A stretch of 64,000 bases of DNA from Parachlamydia acanthamoebae (GTDB lineage: Bacteria; Chlamydiota; Chlamydiia; Chlamydiales; Parachlamydiaceae): contig NZ_BAWW01000028.1 of NCBI RefSeq assembly GCF_000875975.1, positions 1 to 64,000 on the forward strand, written 5' to 3'. Shown here one piece after another: positions 1-8,376 of the stretch. The notes under the pieces were generated by a model. That model searched no databases. It saw nothing but the letters and a program-made list of their open reading frames with translations, and was not told the origin of the DNA. Made by a program: the position numbers and the translations under genes. The first letter of the stretch is position 1. Each line of letters begins with the position of its first letter.

Positions 1-46
1 GGGAAGAAGTCTTTAACGTGAAATACACAGCTTAATTTTTAAAAAA

Positions 47-412
47 TTGGATGCGCTATTAGATGCTCAAAACACAACATTTGACAATATCTCCGCTCCA
101 GGAGCTATTCCTTTTAATAGCAGAGCTGTAACGCTTGTTCATAAAGCGCAAACTGGTGGTGTTATTACAATCCCACTGTCTGGAAACTATCTCATTGAAT
201 TTGAAGGGACATCCAATGTTTCCTCAAATTTTACTTTTCAACTAAAAGTCAATAATGCTGTTTTTGATCTTCCTGTGACAATTAGTGATGTGCTAGCAAA
301 TTCTCAGAAAGTCTCTTCAACAACCTCGCAGCTTTTAAATGCTGGTGATCAAATTAGTATCGAGACGGATCTCATTTTTTATGAAGCTAATTTAACGCTG
401 ACAAAGCAATGA
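47..412 (+). CDS. hypothetical beta-rich protein, possibly the C-terminal remnant of a longer gene
   Basis: This 121-residue frame opens with TTG at 47; an in-frame stop lies at 14-16 and no good ribosome binding site is visible. The composition (alternating polar and aliphatic residues, many T/S/N/V, no charged clusters) suggests a compact beta-sandwich. The stretch 'TIPLSGNYLIEFEG' recalls the C-terminal jelly-roll domains of C1q/TNF-like or BclA-like bacterial surface and phage proteins; that is only an impression. Domains of this kind usually sit at the end of longer collagen-like or tail proteins, so this may be a truncated piece whose N-terminal part is lost or lies out of frame to the left. 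A strong hairpin follows directly. Function unknown. Confidence 0.45.
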   Translation: MDALLDAQNTTFDNISAPGAIPFNSRAVTLVHKAQTGGVITIPLSGNYLIEFEGTSNVSSNFTFQLKVNNAVFDLPVTISDVLANSQKVSSTTSQLLNAGDQISIETDLIFYEANLTLTKQ

Positions 413-416
413 TAGC

Positions 417-462
417 GCATTTTAGAGAGGATTTCAGATTTCAAAAATCCTCTCTAAAATGC
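417..462. terminator. 18-bp perfect hairpin
   Basis: The two 18-base arms (417-434 and 445-462) are perfectly complementary, with a 10-base loop. It begins five bases after the stop of the small gene. No T tract follows, so it may be a strong stem-loop, a bidirectional terminator or a repeat element rather than a classical intrinsic terminator. Confidence 0.6.
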
Positions 463-573
463 TCCTCGATTAATTTTGAGGGGAAAAAATATTCATAAAT
501 ATTGAAATCTTGATTTTAGATTATGTTCGAGTTTACGAGCGAACTCCAAATTTTTGACTGCTCGACGTTGTCA

Positions 574-1866
574 TCATAAAATCCAGTGATTGAGGCTTCC
601 ATAGGTTTCGTTAATTTTTCCTCGTTGAATGCATAAAAGAATTAAGGCTATTCCCATTCCGCAAGTCAAGGCTAAAGATAGAGGGGTGAATTCTTTTAAA
701 AACCAGGTGCTTGCGATTAAGCACAATCCTAAACCCATATTCAAATACCGAAAAGATCGGATTACTTCGGCTACCGATATAATCGAAATCGTGGTGATGA
801 GAGCTCCTAGAATATAAGGTGCTGTTGTTTCATCTCCAAAGGAGAGAAAAGATTTGGAAAAAAGAAGCGTTATTCCGATAAGAGCGCTTAAGGCTAAGTT
901 CCAGGGAAGACCAACACCTTTTACCATGCTTAAACATTTATCCAAGCATCCATAAGTGATTATCGAGGCATCGCGCTCATTCAATAACGGCTCACCACCT
1001 TTCCAAAATGTTTTCCAGAAAGAATTTCCGCTTTTCGTTGATTGTGATAGAAATTGCAGGGTTGCTGCGACCTCGTCAACGGTCAGGGCAATCATTGCCA
1101 GCATGCAAAAAGCGGTTAAAAGACACCAAAAACACCAGTATCCTACTAAGATGGGCTGGAGCATGATTAAGATGATGCTTGTCAGGCCAACGGGAATCAC
1201 CAAGACTCCAAAAAAAATCACAGCCCATGGCATGGTATACCACCGTTTTATACCACCTTTGAATCCTGTCAAAGTCTCAATTGTATAGGCAAATGCTCCT
1301 AAGCCTGCATCTGAGATGGGGAATGCTTTTGAAACGGATGAGGTAATGACTTTAAGAGTTCCGTTATCAAAAATAGGATCCCAAATATGATTAAGATAGC
1401 CTAATTGATAAGAGGCCATGTAGCGAGATGAAAACCAACAAACAAATCCTAAGGCAATAATGGGAGCTCTTTGAGGCCATGAGGAGGGGTTGTAAGACCA
1501 TCCTTCTGGAATGGGATTTCCGAACGTTTGGTTTTGAACAGTCACACCAGGAATTAAAATTGAAAAGATGATGACTAATGATCCTACAAGGGTTTCATTT
1601 AAGTAAGTCAGTGCGTCGGGTGCCCAAAAAAGAAGGGGCGCGAATTGAAGCCAAACGCCAATTGCGGCACAAACCCAGGGCTCCCATGTGTGTCTAGTGT
1701 TTAATGCATAAAAGCCAAAGGTGACCAACAAAATGCCGCATAAAATATCATTCCAGTAGAGGGTGCGACTCTGAGAGGTAAATGTCAAGGGAGTGAAAAT
1801 TAACCAACACCCTAAAATGACAATTACATAACGAGTCCAACGGTCTTTTTGTTCAGAGTAAAGCAT
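574..1866 (-). CDS. SPW-repeat / vitamin K epoxide reductase (VKOR)-like membrane protein
   Basis: A polytopic membrane protein of 430 residues. The N-terminus holds two SPW-type repeat segments (GCWLIFTPL; WLQFAPLLFWAPD), each a pair of hydrophobic helices. The middle resembles the VKOR domain that occurs fused to SPW repeats (HIWDPIFDNG, FPISDAGLGA, RWYTMPW), with a C-F-W-C motif at about residues 243-248. Another hydrophobic segment pair ends the protein. VKOR family members reoxidise DsbA-like thiol oxidases using quinone, so a disulfide or redox role in the inner membrane is plausible, although the usual second cysteine pair before the CxxC helix is not apparent. A CLDKC pair lies further downstream. 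The start codon overlaps the epimerase stop by one base (TAATG), implying translational coupling and a joint task. Confidence 0.75.
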   Translation of the reverse strand: MLYSEQKDRWTRYVIVILGCWLIFTPLTFTSQSRTLYWNDILCGILLVTFGFYALNTRHTWEPWVCAAIGVWLQFAPLLFWAPDALTYLNETLVGSLVIIFSILIPGVTVQNQTFGNPIPEGWSYNPSSWPQRAPIIALGFVCWFSSRYMASYQLGYLNHIWDPIFDNGTLKVITSSVSKAFPISDAGLGAFAYTIETLTGFKGGIKRWYTMPWAVIFFGVLVIPVGLTSIILIMLQPILVGYWCFWCLLTAFCMLAMIALTVDEVAATLQFLSQSTKSGNSFWKTFWKGGEPLLNERDASIITYGCLDKCLSMVKGVGLPWNLALSALIGITLLFSKSFLSFGDETTAPYILGALITTISIISVAEVIRSFRYLNMGLGLCLIASTWFLKEFTPLSLALTCGMGIALILLCIQRGKINETYGSLNHWIL

Positions 1867-2930
1867 TATTCTTTCATCGATTTAGGAATTGACAGATCAT
1901 TGGCTTTATACCATTCCAGAGGATCTGCTTTAAGGGATTTGATCATTTTTTGAAGGGAATGACCCACAAAATTTTTCGGTGTCCATCCCAAAGTCTCCCT
2001 TGCACGCGTAATGTCTAACGTGTAGTTATCATCCGCGATGTCGATCATCCAAGGTTTGATAAAAAAAATTTTTTCAAATGGGGAGTGATCTAAAATCCAT
2101 GCACCTATTTTGGCAATCCACTTAGGAACTTGATAGGTTTTGAATGTTTTACCATAAAGTTGAGAAGCGATAATCCTTTGGATTTGATCGTAACTTAATG
2201 TGGCGTCTTCCCCGATTAACACTTTTAATTCGGGGGGGAGTGTATGCCTTTTTTCGACAGCCAACCAAATGGCTTCCGCAAGGTCGTCTAAATGCAAAAA
2301 GGGAGAGCCATGGTTGAGATTGCCAGAAAAAAGATGGCTAATGAGTTGTTTTTCATAGATGCGTTGAATTTGGTTCGCGATAGGGATGGAGTGGCACTGA
2401 TCGTCGTAGCATCCTGCGATTTGCATGATAACGGCGGGAATAGTGCCTCTATTTTGTTGAATCAGAGCTTCCGTTTTAACCTTGGATTTTGGATAGTCCC
2501 ATTTAGGATCAATCGGAGAGTCTTCGTTAATCGTTCTTCCTACTGGGCAAGGGGCATAAATTAATTGGGTTCCAGAAAATAAAAACTGTTGGGTGTCAAA
2601 TTTTTGTACTTCTCGAAGTAAGCGTTCTGTTCCCTCGACGGTAATTTTTTGATAAAGAGTCGGGTCTCCCTCTCCAAAGCTATAATATGCAGCGAGATGG
2701 ATGACCGAAATGATTTTGGGGCCATATTTTGTGCGGGCAATATGTAATCCATTTTTGACGCTTTCATCTGAAGTGATATCGACTTGAATGAATTCAACGT
2801 TATCATTTTTGTATTTAGAGGGAACAACATCAAATCCTACCAGTGGGTATTTACCACCTAGTCTTTGAATGACGCTTCGTCCAATCCTTCCACTGCTTCC
2901 TGTTATGAGAACAAAGCCTTCTTCATTCAC
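1866..2930 (-). CDS. NAD(P)-dependent epimerase/dehydratase, extended SDR family
   Basis: A 354-residue extended short-chain dehydrogenase. The N-terminal Rossmann motif GxxGxxG is at residues 11-17 (GSSGRIG), an acidic residue follows the second strand (GFDVV), and the active-site Tyr-Lys pair is in YPKSK near 145-149. Family members epimerise or reduce nucleotide sugars or act on steroid and hopanoid-like substrates; the substrate cannot be read from the sequence. It is the first gene of a two-gene minus-strand unit with the SPW-VKOR protein, joined by TAATG. It is divergently oriented to the ATP synthase operon, so the 245-bp gap must hold both promoters. Family assignment is firm, specificity unknown. 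Confidence 0.85.
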   Translation of the reverse strand: MNEEGFVLITGSSGRIGRSVIQRLGGKYPLVGFDVVPSKYKNDNVEFIQVDITSDESVKNGLHIARTKYGPKIISVIHLAAYYSFGEGDPTLYQKITVEGTERLLREVQKFDTQQFLFSGTQLIYAPCPVGRTINEDSPIDPKWDYPKSKVKTEALIQQNRGTIPAVIMQIAGCYDDQCHSIPIANQIQRIYEKQLISHLFSGNLNHGSPFLHLDDLAEAIWLAVEKRHTLPPELKVLIGEDATLSYDQIQRIIASQLYGKTFKTYQVPKWIAKIGAWILDHSPFEKIFFIKPWMIDIADDNYTLDITRARETLGWTPKNFVGHSLQKMIKSLKADPLEWYKANDLSIPKSMKE

Positions 2931-2976
2931 CTGATTTCTCCTGTAATTATGTCACTCAACGTTCTAAACTCTTAAT

Positions 2977-3005
2977 TTGCTTTCTAATCAGTCTAAGAAA
3001 ATAAT
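2977..3005 (+). promoter_or_regulatory. candidate sigma70-type promoter of the ATP synthase operon
   Basis: TTGCTT (2977-2982) and AATAAT (3000-3005) are separated by 17 bases, giving a leader of about 165 bases before atpE. A perfect 12-base palindrome, TTGTTTAAACAA (3125-3136), lies within that leader. Pattern match only. Confidence 0.35.
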
Positions 3006-3176
3006 ACAACCAATTTTATTAGGATTTTACTCTGATAAAATGGCGTTTTTGTCTTTACTCGAAACAACTCATCTAATAACCTAATGATTTGGGAAAATAA
3101 TAGGGATGTCTCGGGCTATTCTAATTGTTTAAACAAAATTCTTTGCAAAGGAACGACTTAAACCCTTTTAGATGCA

Positions 3177-3821
3177 ATGGTGATCATGGAAAAATTTGAG
3201 AAAGGTCAGGATAAGATTCAGAAAATTTGCGATACTCTTCGCAAGGAAACTCTTGAACCAGCAAGGCAAGAAGCTCAGGAAATTATTGCTGAAGCGCATG
3301 CCAAGGCTGCTAAAATTATCAAAGAAGCTGAACAGCAGGCTGTTACATTGCATGCACAAGCCCGCAAATCCATTGAACAAGAGCGGAACGTTTTCCAATC
3401 CTCTTTGGAACAAGCTGCTAGACAAGGTCTTGAATCTTTACGTCAATCAATTGAGCATAAGCTCTTTAACGAAGAACTAGAAGGTCTTCTAGAAAAACAA
3501 ACGGCAGATCCAAAACTTATTGCAAATGTTGTGAACGCTATTGTTGAAGCTGTTCAAAAAGAAGGCATCTCTTCCAATTTAAGCGCTGTCATTTCCAAAC
3601 GAGTTTCTCCTGAACAAGTGAACGCTTTGCTTTTAGAGAATGTGAAAAGCAAACTGAATGAAAAAGGAGTCACCTTAGGCAATTTTTCGGGTGGTGCAGA
3701 AGTTAAATTGCATGGCAAACGCCTAACAATTGACATCACAGACCAAACATTAAAAGAACTTTTGGCCGGCTACGCGCGAAAAGATTTCCGTCAGCTTATT
3801 TTTGGCATTAAAGGTGGGTAG
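3177..3821 (+). CDS. atpE: V/A-type ATP synthase subunit E
   Basis: Peripheral-stalk subunit E (214 residues) of the V/A-type ATP synthase. The N-terminal half is a long charged helix rich in A, E, K and Q (EAQEIIAEAHAKAAKI), as expected for the stalk coiled coil that pairs with subunit G. The C-terminal half is the globular domain that caps the catalytic A3B3 head. It is the first gene of the operon and stops three bases before the DUF2764 gene. An in-frame ATG at 3186 is an equally possible start, since neither has a strong ribosome binding site. The position matches atpE in the chlamydial ATP synthase operon. Confidence 0.9.
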   Translation: MVIMEKFEKGQDKIQKICDTLRKETLEPARQEAQEIIAEAHAKAAKIIKEAEQQAVTLHAQARKSIEQERNVFQSSLEQAARQGLESLRQSIEHKLFNEELEGLLEKQTADPKLIANVVNAIVEAVQKEGISSNLSAVISKRVSPEQVNALLLENVKSKLNEKGVTLGNFSGGAEVKLHGKRLTIDITDQTLKELLAGYARKDFRQLIFGIKGG

Positions 3822-3824
3822 TTT

Positions 3825-4600
3825 ATGACCCAGTATTATTTTGTTGGCTCAGCACTTCCCGAGCTCAAAATCGATATGCCTCCTGAAATGAATTTTCATG
3901 AATTCGAAACATTGCTGTATGAAAATTTACAACCTGATGATTTAGAAGGTCTTAAACTTCTTCGTCGCTATTATGATATTCAAAATATGCGCGCATTTTG
4001 GAAAAAGGAGCCCTTTGATCATTTAGGCGCTTTTGATGAAAATGAGCTGGAGGATGCGCTTGTTGTGAGGGAGGGATTTCCCGATTACGTCTTTGATTTT
4101 TTGGATGTTCACGAAAAAACTGAAGATCGCCTGTCTCATTTTTCTGGCCTTGTGTCCACATTTTTTCGAGAAGAGGCAGCCCATTCAAAAGGCTTCACCC
4201 AAAAATTTTTACGCTTTGAAAGAGAATGGCGGCTTGTTTTTGCCGCATTTCGCGCCAAAAAAGGCGGGACCTCGTTCAAGTTTTTCAGTATGAAGATTCT
4301 TCAGATGATTTAGTTGCTCAACTTTTAGCCCAAAAGGATTCTAATTCTTTTGAGCTACCGGAAGGGTATGAGGATCTCAAACAACTATTTGATGAACATT
4401 ACAATAACCCACTCGCTCTCTACCAAGCATTAACGGAATACCGTTTTCATAAAGTAGAAAGCTTTTGGGGCACCGACGTGTTTTCAATCGATCGGATATA
4501 TGCCTATTTTGTTCAGCTTGCCCTCATTGAAAAATGGCGAGCTTTAGATAGGCAAAAAGGAATACAAACTGTGGATACCCTAGTGAAGGATGCATCATGA
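3825..4600 (+). CDS. ATP synthase operon DUF2764 protein, interrupted by a -1 frameshift
   Basis: The gene between atpE and atpA, in the operon place where other V/A ATPases encode subunit C. It reads from ATG 3825 to a premature stop at 4313, but the family sequence continues in the -1 frame from about 4262 to 4600. Joining the frames at the A6 run (4257-4262) gives ...RAKKRRDLVQVFQYED... and a product of about 258 residues, like its chlamydial counterpart (CT309 in C. trachomatis). In-frame reading instead yields 16 unrelated residues (GGTSFKFF...). The downstream part keeps normal coding character (LLAQKD, FSIDR), and its last four bases overlap the atpA start (ATGA). Either one A was lost (mutation or sequencing error), or slippage on the A run restores the frame. 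Confidence 0.8.
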
Positions 4601-6384
4601 GTGAAAGCCAAACCACCATTCAAGAAAATAAAAAAGCCGTAGGGAAAGTTGTCAAAGCTTTTGGAAACTTGCTTCAAGTAGAGTTTGAAGGCAATATTCG
4701 ACAGGGTGAAGTGGCAATGGTACATGTCGATGGAATTCGCCTGAAAGCTGAAGTGATTGAAATCAACAAAAATGAAGCGAAGATTCAGGTCTTTGAAGAT
4801 ACCAAAGGTGTTCAATACGAAACTGACGTTGATTTTGTCGGCGATCTTTTGGAAGCAGAATTAGGCCCTGGCTTGCTTTCTTCTATATTAGATGGGCTTC
4901 AGAATCCGTTAGAAAAAGTTGCGGAACATGCCGGCTATTTTCTACCTCGAGGACTCTACTTGGTACCTTTAGATCGCGCTAAAAGCTGGGACTATGAGCC
5001 AAAAGCAAAAGTGGGAGATGTTGTGCGTCGTGGCGATACTTTAGGGACGACGCTAGAAGGACGTTTTCATCACCATATTATGGTTCCCTTTGCTCTTTAT
5101 GGAACATATAAAGTGAAATGGGTGATTGCTCCTGGTGCTTATAATGTCGATACTGTAGTGGCTCGCGTTGAAGATGAGAAAGGACAGGAACATGCTTTTA
5201 CGATGGTACAAAAATGGCCCATCAAAAACGCCTTATTTGAAGGGGAAAAAATTAAACCCACGAAAATGATGGATACGGGGTTACGGATTATTGATACGCA
5301 GTTTCCTGTCATGAAAGGGGGAACGTTTTGTACTCCAGGTCCTTTTGGTGCAGGAAAAACTGTCATTCAGCACCACTTATCGAAATATTCGTCGGTCGAC
5401 ATTGTCGTTGTTACAGCTTGTGGTGAGCGTGCAGGTGAAGTGGTGGAAATCTTAAGAGAGTTTCCCCATCTAACAGACCCTCACACAGGAAATACGTTGA
5501 TGGAGCGCACTGTTATTATTTGTAACACTTCTTCCATGCCTGTTGCAGCGCGTGAATCTTCCATTTATCTAGGAATGACAATTGCAGAATACTATCGCCA
5601 AATGGGATTGGATGTCCTGCTTTTAGCAGATTCCACTTCTAGATGGGCACAAGCGCTGCGTGAAATGTCAGGCCGACTTGAAGAAATTCCTGGCGAAGAA
5701 GCATTCCCAGCTTATTTAGCATCTAGAATTGCAGCATTCTACGAACGCTCGGGTGTGATCGCCTTACGCAATGAAAAGCAGGGCTCTGTTACTGTTGGTG
5801 GAGCTGTTTCGCCTGCGGGTGGTAACTTTGAAGAGCCTGTGACGCAAGCTACTTTGGCTGTTGTGGGGGCTTTCTTGGGGCTGTCGCGAGAGCGTTCAGA
5901 TTCGAGACGCTATCCTGCTATCGATCCTTTAATTTCCTGGTCGAAATACATCGATCAAGTGGCGAAAGAAATGGATTCTCAACTAGAAGGATGGGGGCAG
6001 GTTGTTAAAAAAGCTGCGAACATTCTTCGTCGAGGAGATGAGATCGGGAAGCGTATGGAAGTTGTGGGTGAGGAAGGTACGGCTTTAGAAGATTTAATCC
6101 TCTATTTAAAAGCTGAGCTCTATGACTTTTGCTACCTACAACAAAATGCGTTTGATAAAGAAGACACTTATTGCCCTCTTCATCGTCAAGTGAAGCTTTT
6201 AGAAGTTATTCGTAAAATTTTTGACACACATTTTGTGTTTGCAACCCATGATGATGCTAGGCAATATTTCTTGCGCTTGCAAAATCAGATCAAAGACATG
6301 AATTCTCTTCCGTTTGATTCTGATAAATATCGCGCTGCTTACAGCAAAATAGAAGAAAGCATCGAAAGCGCACAAGCTGATTAA
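4597..6384 (+). CDS. atpA: V/A-type ATP synthase catalytic subunit A
   Basis: The 595-residue catalytic subunit. The Walker A loop GPFGAGKT is at about residues 248-255 and the Walker B region LLLADSTSRW at about 340-350. The long non-homologous insertion typical of A subunits lies between the N-terminal beta barrel and the P-loop (PLDRAKSWDYEPKAKVGD). ATP hydrolysis or synthesis occurs at the A/B interfaces in the cytoplasmic head. The ATG overlaps the preceding stop by four bases, so A is probably translated in coupling with the DUF2764 protein; this makes a truly inactivating frameshift upstream less likely. Length and motifs are normal. Confidence 0.97.
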   Translation: MSESQTTIQENKKAVGKVVKAFGNLLQVEFEGNIRQGEVAMVHVDGIRLKAEVIEINKNEAKIQVFEDTKGVQYETDVDFVGDLLEAELGPGLLSSILDGLQNPLEKVAEHAGYFLPRGLYLVPLDRAKSWDYEPKAKVGDVVRRGDTLGTTLEGRFHHHIMVPFALYGTYKVKWVIAPGAYNVDTVVARVEDEKGQEHAFTMVQKWPIKNALFEGEKIKPTKMMDTGLRIIDTQFPVMKGGTFCTPGPFGAGKTVIQHHLSKYSSVDIVVVTACGERAGEVVEILREFPHLTDPHTGNTLMERTVIICNTSSMPVAARESSIYLGMTIAEYYRQMGLDVLLLADSTSRWAQALREMSGRLEEIPGEEAFPAYLASRIAAFYERSGVIALRNEKQGSVTVGGAVSPAGGNFEEPVTQATLAVVGAFLGLSRERSDSRRYPAIDPLISWSKYIDQVAKEMDSQLEGWGQVVKKAANILRRGDEIGKRMEVVGEEGTALEDLILYLKAELYDFCYLQQNAFDKEDTYCPLHRQVKLLEVIRKIFDTHFVFATHDDARQYFLRLQNQIKDMNSLPFDSDKYRAAYSKIEESIESAQAD

Positions 6385-6399
6385 CCTCTGAGGATACCC

Positions 6400-7716
6400 A
6401 TGAAAAAAGTATATGATCGTATTAATGACATGCGTGGAAACCTGATTACTGTCACGGCTCAGGGCGTTAGTTTGGGAGAATTAGCTCGAGTCGATTTAAG
6501 AGACGGGCGTCATATTTATGCATCTGTTTTGCGAATTGAAGGAGAAACTGTGACTTTGCAGGTTTTCCAGAATACACGCGGAATTTCAACCGGAGACCGG
6601 GTGACGTTTTTAGGTCGGCAAATGCAAGCTTCTTTTGGAGATGCTTTACTGGGAAGGCGTTTAAATGGTGCAGGTGAACCTATTGATGGTGGACCCAGCA
6701 TTGTTGGCGAGTCCATTAACATTGGAGCGCCTTCGTTTAATCCTGTACGTCGTGTGATCCCGCGGGAAATGGTAAGAACGAATATCCCGATGATTGATGT
6801 CTTCAATACGCTTGTGAAATCACAAAAAATCCCGATTTTTTCTGTTCCAGGAGAACCGTATAACCAGCTTTTAATGCGTATTGCCAACCAAACAGATGCG
6901 GATGTGGTTATCATCTCAGGGATGGGGCTTACTTTTGCTGACTACCAAGCCTTTATTGATAATGCAGAAGAATCCGGTTCGATGAACAAAACGGTAATGT
7001 TCGTTCATCGCGCAACCGACCCTGCCGTAGAATGTCTGTTGGTGCCTGACATGGCTTTAGCTTGTGCAGAAAAATTTGCTGTTAACGGAAAACACGTGCT
7101 GGTGTTGATGACAGATATGACGGCATTCGCAGATAGCATCAAAGAAATTGCGATCACGATGGACCAAGTCCCTTCCAATCGAGGCTACCCAGGATCTCTA
7201 TACTCCGATCTAGCATCTCGCTATGAAAAAGCGGTGTTAATTGAAGGTAGCGGTTCTATCACAATCGTCGCGGTCACAACCATGCCAGGCGATGACGTGA
7301 CTCACCCGGTTCCTGATAATACAGGTTATATCACTGAAGGTCAGTTTTATCTGCATAATAAACAAATTGACCCTTTTGGTTCCTTATCTCGTTTAAAACA
7401 GCTTGTGATTGGAAAAGAAACACGCGAAGATCATGGAGATCTGGCTAACACCATGATTCGTCTTTATGCAAGTTCTAAAAAAGCACGTGAAAGACAAGGA
7501 ATGGGTTTTAAACTTTCTCGCTGGGATGAGCAGTTGTTAGCTTATTCAAAGCTATTTGAGGACCGTATGATGAACTTGGAAGTCAACTATTCTCTCGAAG
7601 AAGCTTTAGATTTAGGATGGCAAACTCTCGCAGAATGTTTCCAATCTGAGGAAGTTGGGATTAAGAAAACATTATTAGACAAATACTGGCCAAAAAATGC
7701 ACTTGTTGGTGCTTAG
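6400..7716 (+). CDS. atpB: V/A-type ATP synthase subunit B
   Basis: The 438-residue non-catalytic nucleotide-binding homologue that alternates with A in the head. The P-loop position is degenerate (SVPGEPYNQ near residue 147), which is the normal state for B subunits. Conserved stretches [23 protein letters not shown] and [12 protein letters not shown] are all present. It follows atpA after 15 bases and precedes atpD by nine, so it belongs to the same transcript. No anomalies. Confidence 0.97.
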   Translation: MKKVYDRINDMRGNLITVTAQGVSLGELARVDLRDGRHIYASVLRIEGETVTLQVFQNTRGISTGDRVTFLGRQMQASFGDALLGRRLNGAGEPIDGGPSIVGESINIGAPSFNPVRRVIPREMVRTNIPMIDVFNTLVKSQKIPIFSVPGEPYNQLLMRIANQTDADVVIISGMGLTFADYQAFIDNAEESGSMNKTVMFVHRATDPAVECLLVPDMALACAEKFAVNGKHVLVLMTDMTAFADSIKEIAITMDQVPSNRGYPGSLYSDLASRYEKAVLIEGSGSITIVAVTTMPGDDVTHPVPDNTGYITEGQFYLHNKQIDPFGSLSRLKQLVIGKETREDHGDLANTMIRLYASSKKARERQGMGFKLSRWDEQLLAYSKLFEDRMMNLEVNYSLEEALDLGWQTLAECFQSEEVGIKKTLLDKYWPKNALVGA

Positions 7717-7725
7717 TAGGAAAGT

Positions 7726-8376
7726 ATGGCAGAAATTAAGTTAACGAAAAATGAACTACGCTCTCAGCAAGGTCGTTTGGGGCAATTACAAAAATATTTG
7801 CCCACCTTGCAGTTGAAAAAAGCGATGTTGCAAACGGAAGTCAATGATGCACGTAATGAAATTGCCCAACTTGAGCAATTATATGAGCAAAAGCATTATC
7901 AGGTAGAAGCTTATAGCGAGCTTTTTACGGAAAAAACGCCTGTGGACTTTAAGGAAGCAACCAGAGTCGTTTCCCTCAATAAGCGTTTTGAAAATATTGC
8001 AGGTGTGGAAGTTCCCCATTTCGAATCCATTAAATTTGCTGATTTGACTTACGATTTGTTTGACACGCCTCCATGGGTAGATCCTTTAATCACAGGGCTA
8101 CGCTCGCTAATTGAGGCTACCGAAAAAATCAAAGTGGCTAGAGAAAAAAAGAGCGCTTTGGAAAAAGAACTTCGTGAAGTTTCAATTCGCGTGAACCTTT
8201 TTGAAAAAATTCTCATCCCTCGTGCCCTTGTCAACATCAAGAAAATTAAAGTTTTCTTGGGAGACCAGGAACTCGCAGCTGTTGCACGTGCAAAGGTTGC
8301 AAAGGAAAAGGTGGAGGCTCAGAAGGCGGCGGCTTTAGAACAAAAAACACTTCAGGAGGCTACTGATGCGCTATGA
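7726..8376 (+). CDS. atpD: V/A-type ATP synthase central-stalk subunit D
   Basis: A 216-residue protein with two long antiparallel helices rich in L, Q, K and E at the N- and C-termini. It is the rotor shaft that turns within the A3B3 head. The N-terminal signature (LTKNELRSQQGRLGQLQKYL) fits the chlamydial and bacteroidete branch of the family. The C-terminus ends in an alanine- and lysine-rich helix (AKVAKEKVEAQKAAALEQ). The last 11 bases overlap the start of atpI, suggesting coupled translation. No separate gene for subunit F is seen, so the rotor shaft may be D alone or F may be encoded elsewhere. Confidence 0.92.
   Translation: MAEIKLTKNELRSQQGRLGQLQKYLPTLQLKKAMLQTEVNDARNEIAQLEQLYEQKHYQVEAYSELFTEKTPVDFKEATRVVSLNKRFENIAGVEVPHFESIKFADLTYDLFDTPPWVDPLITGLRSLIEATEKIKVAREKKSALEKELREVSIRVNLFEKILIPRALVNIKKIKVFLGDQELAAVARAKVAKEKVEAQKAAALEQKTLQEATDAL

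Noticed and set aside
956-1288. A plus-strand frame of 110 codons within the SPW-VKOR gene
   Set aside because: The minus strand codes for a conserved membrane protein coupled to the epimerase; the plus frame is a shadow.
3125-3136. Palindrome TTGTTTAAACAA as an operator for the ATP synthase operon
   Set aside because: A 12-base AT-rich palindrome is not rare in such sequence, and no regulator or second copy supports it; noted only in the promoter entry.
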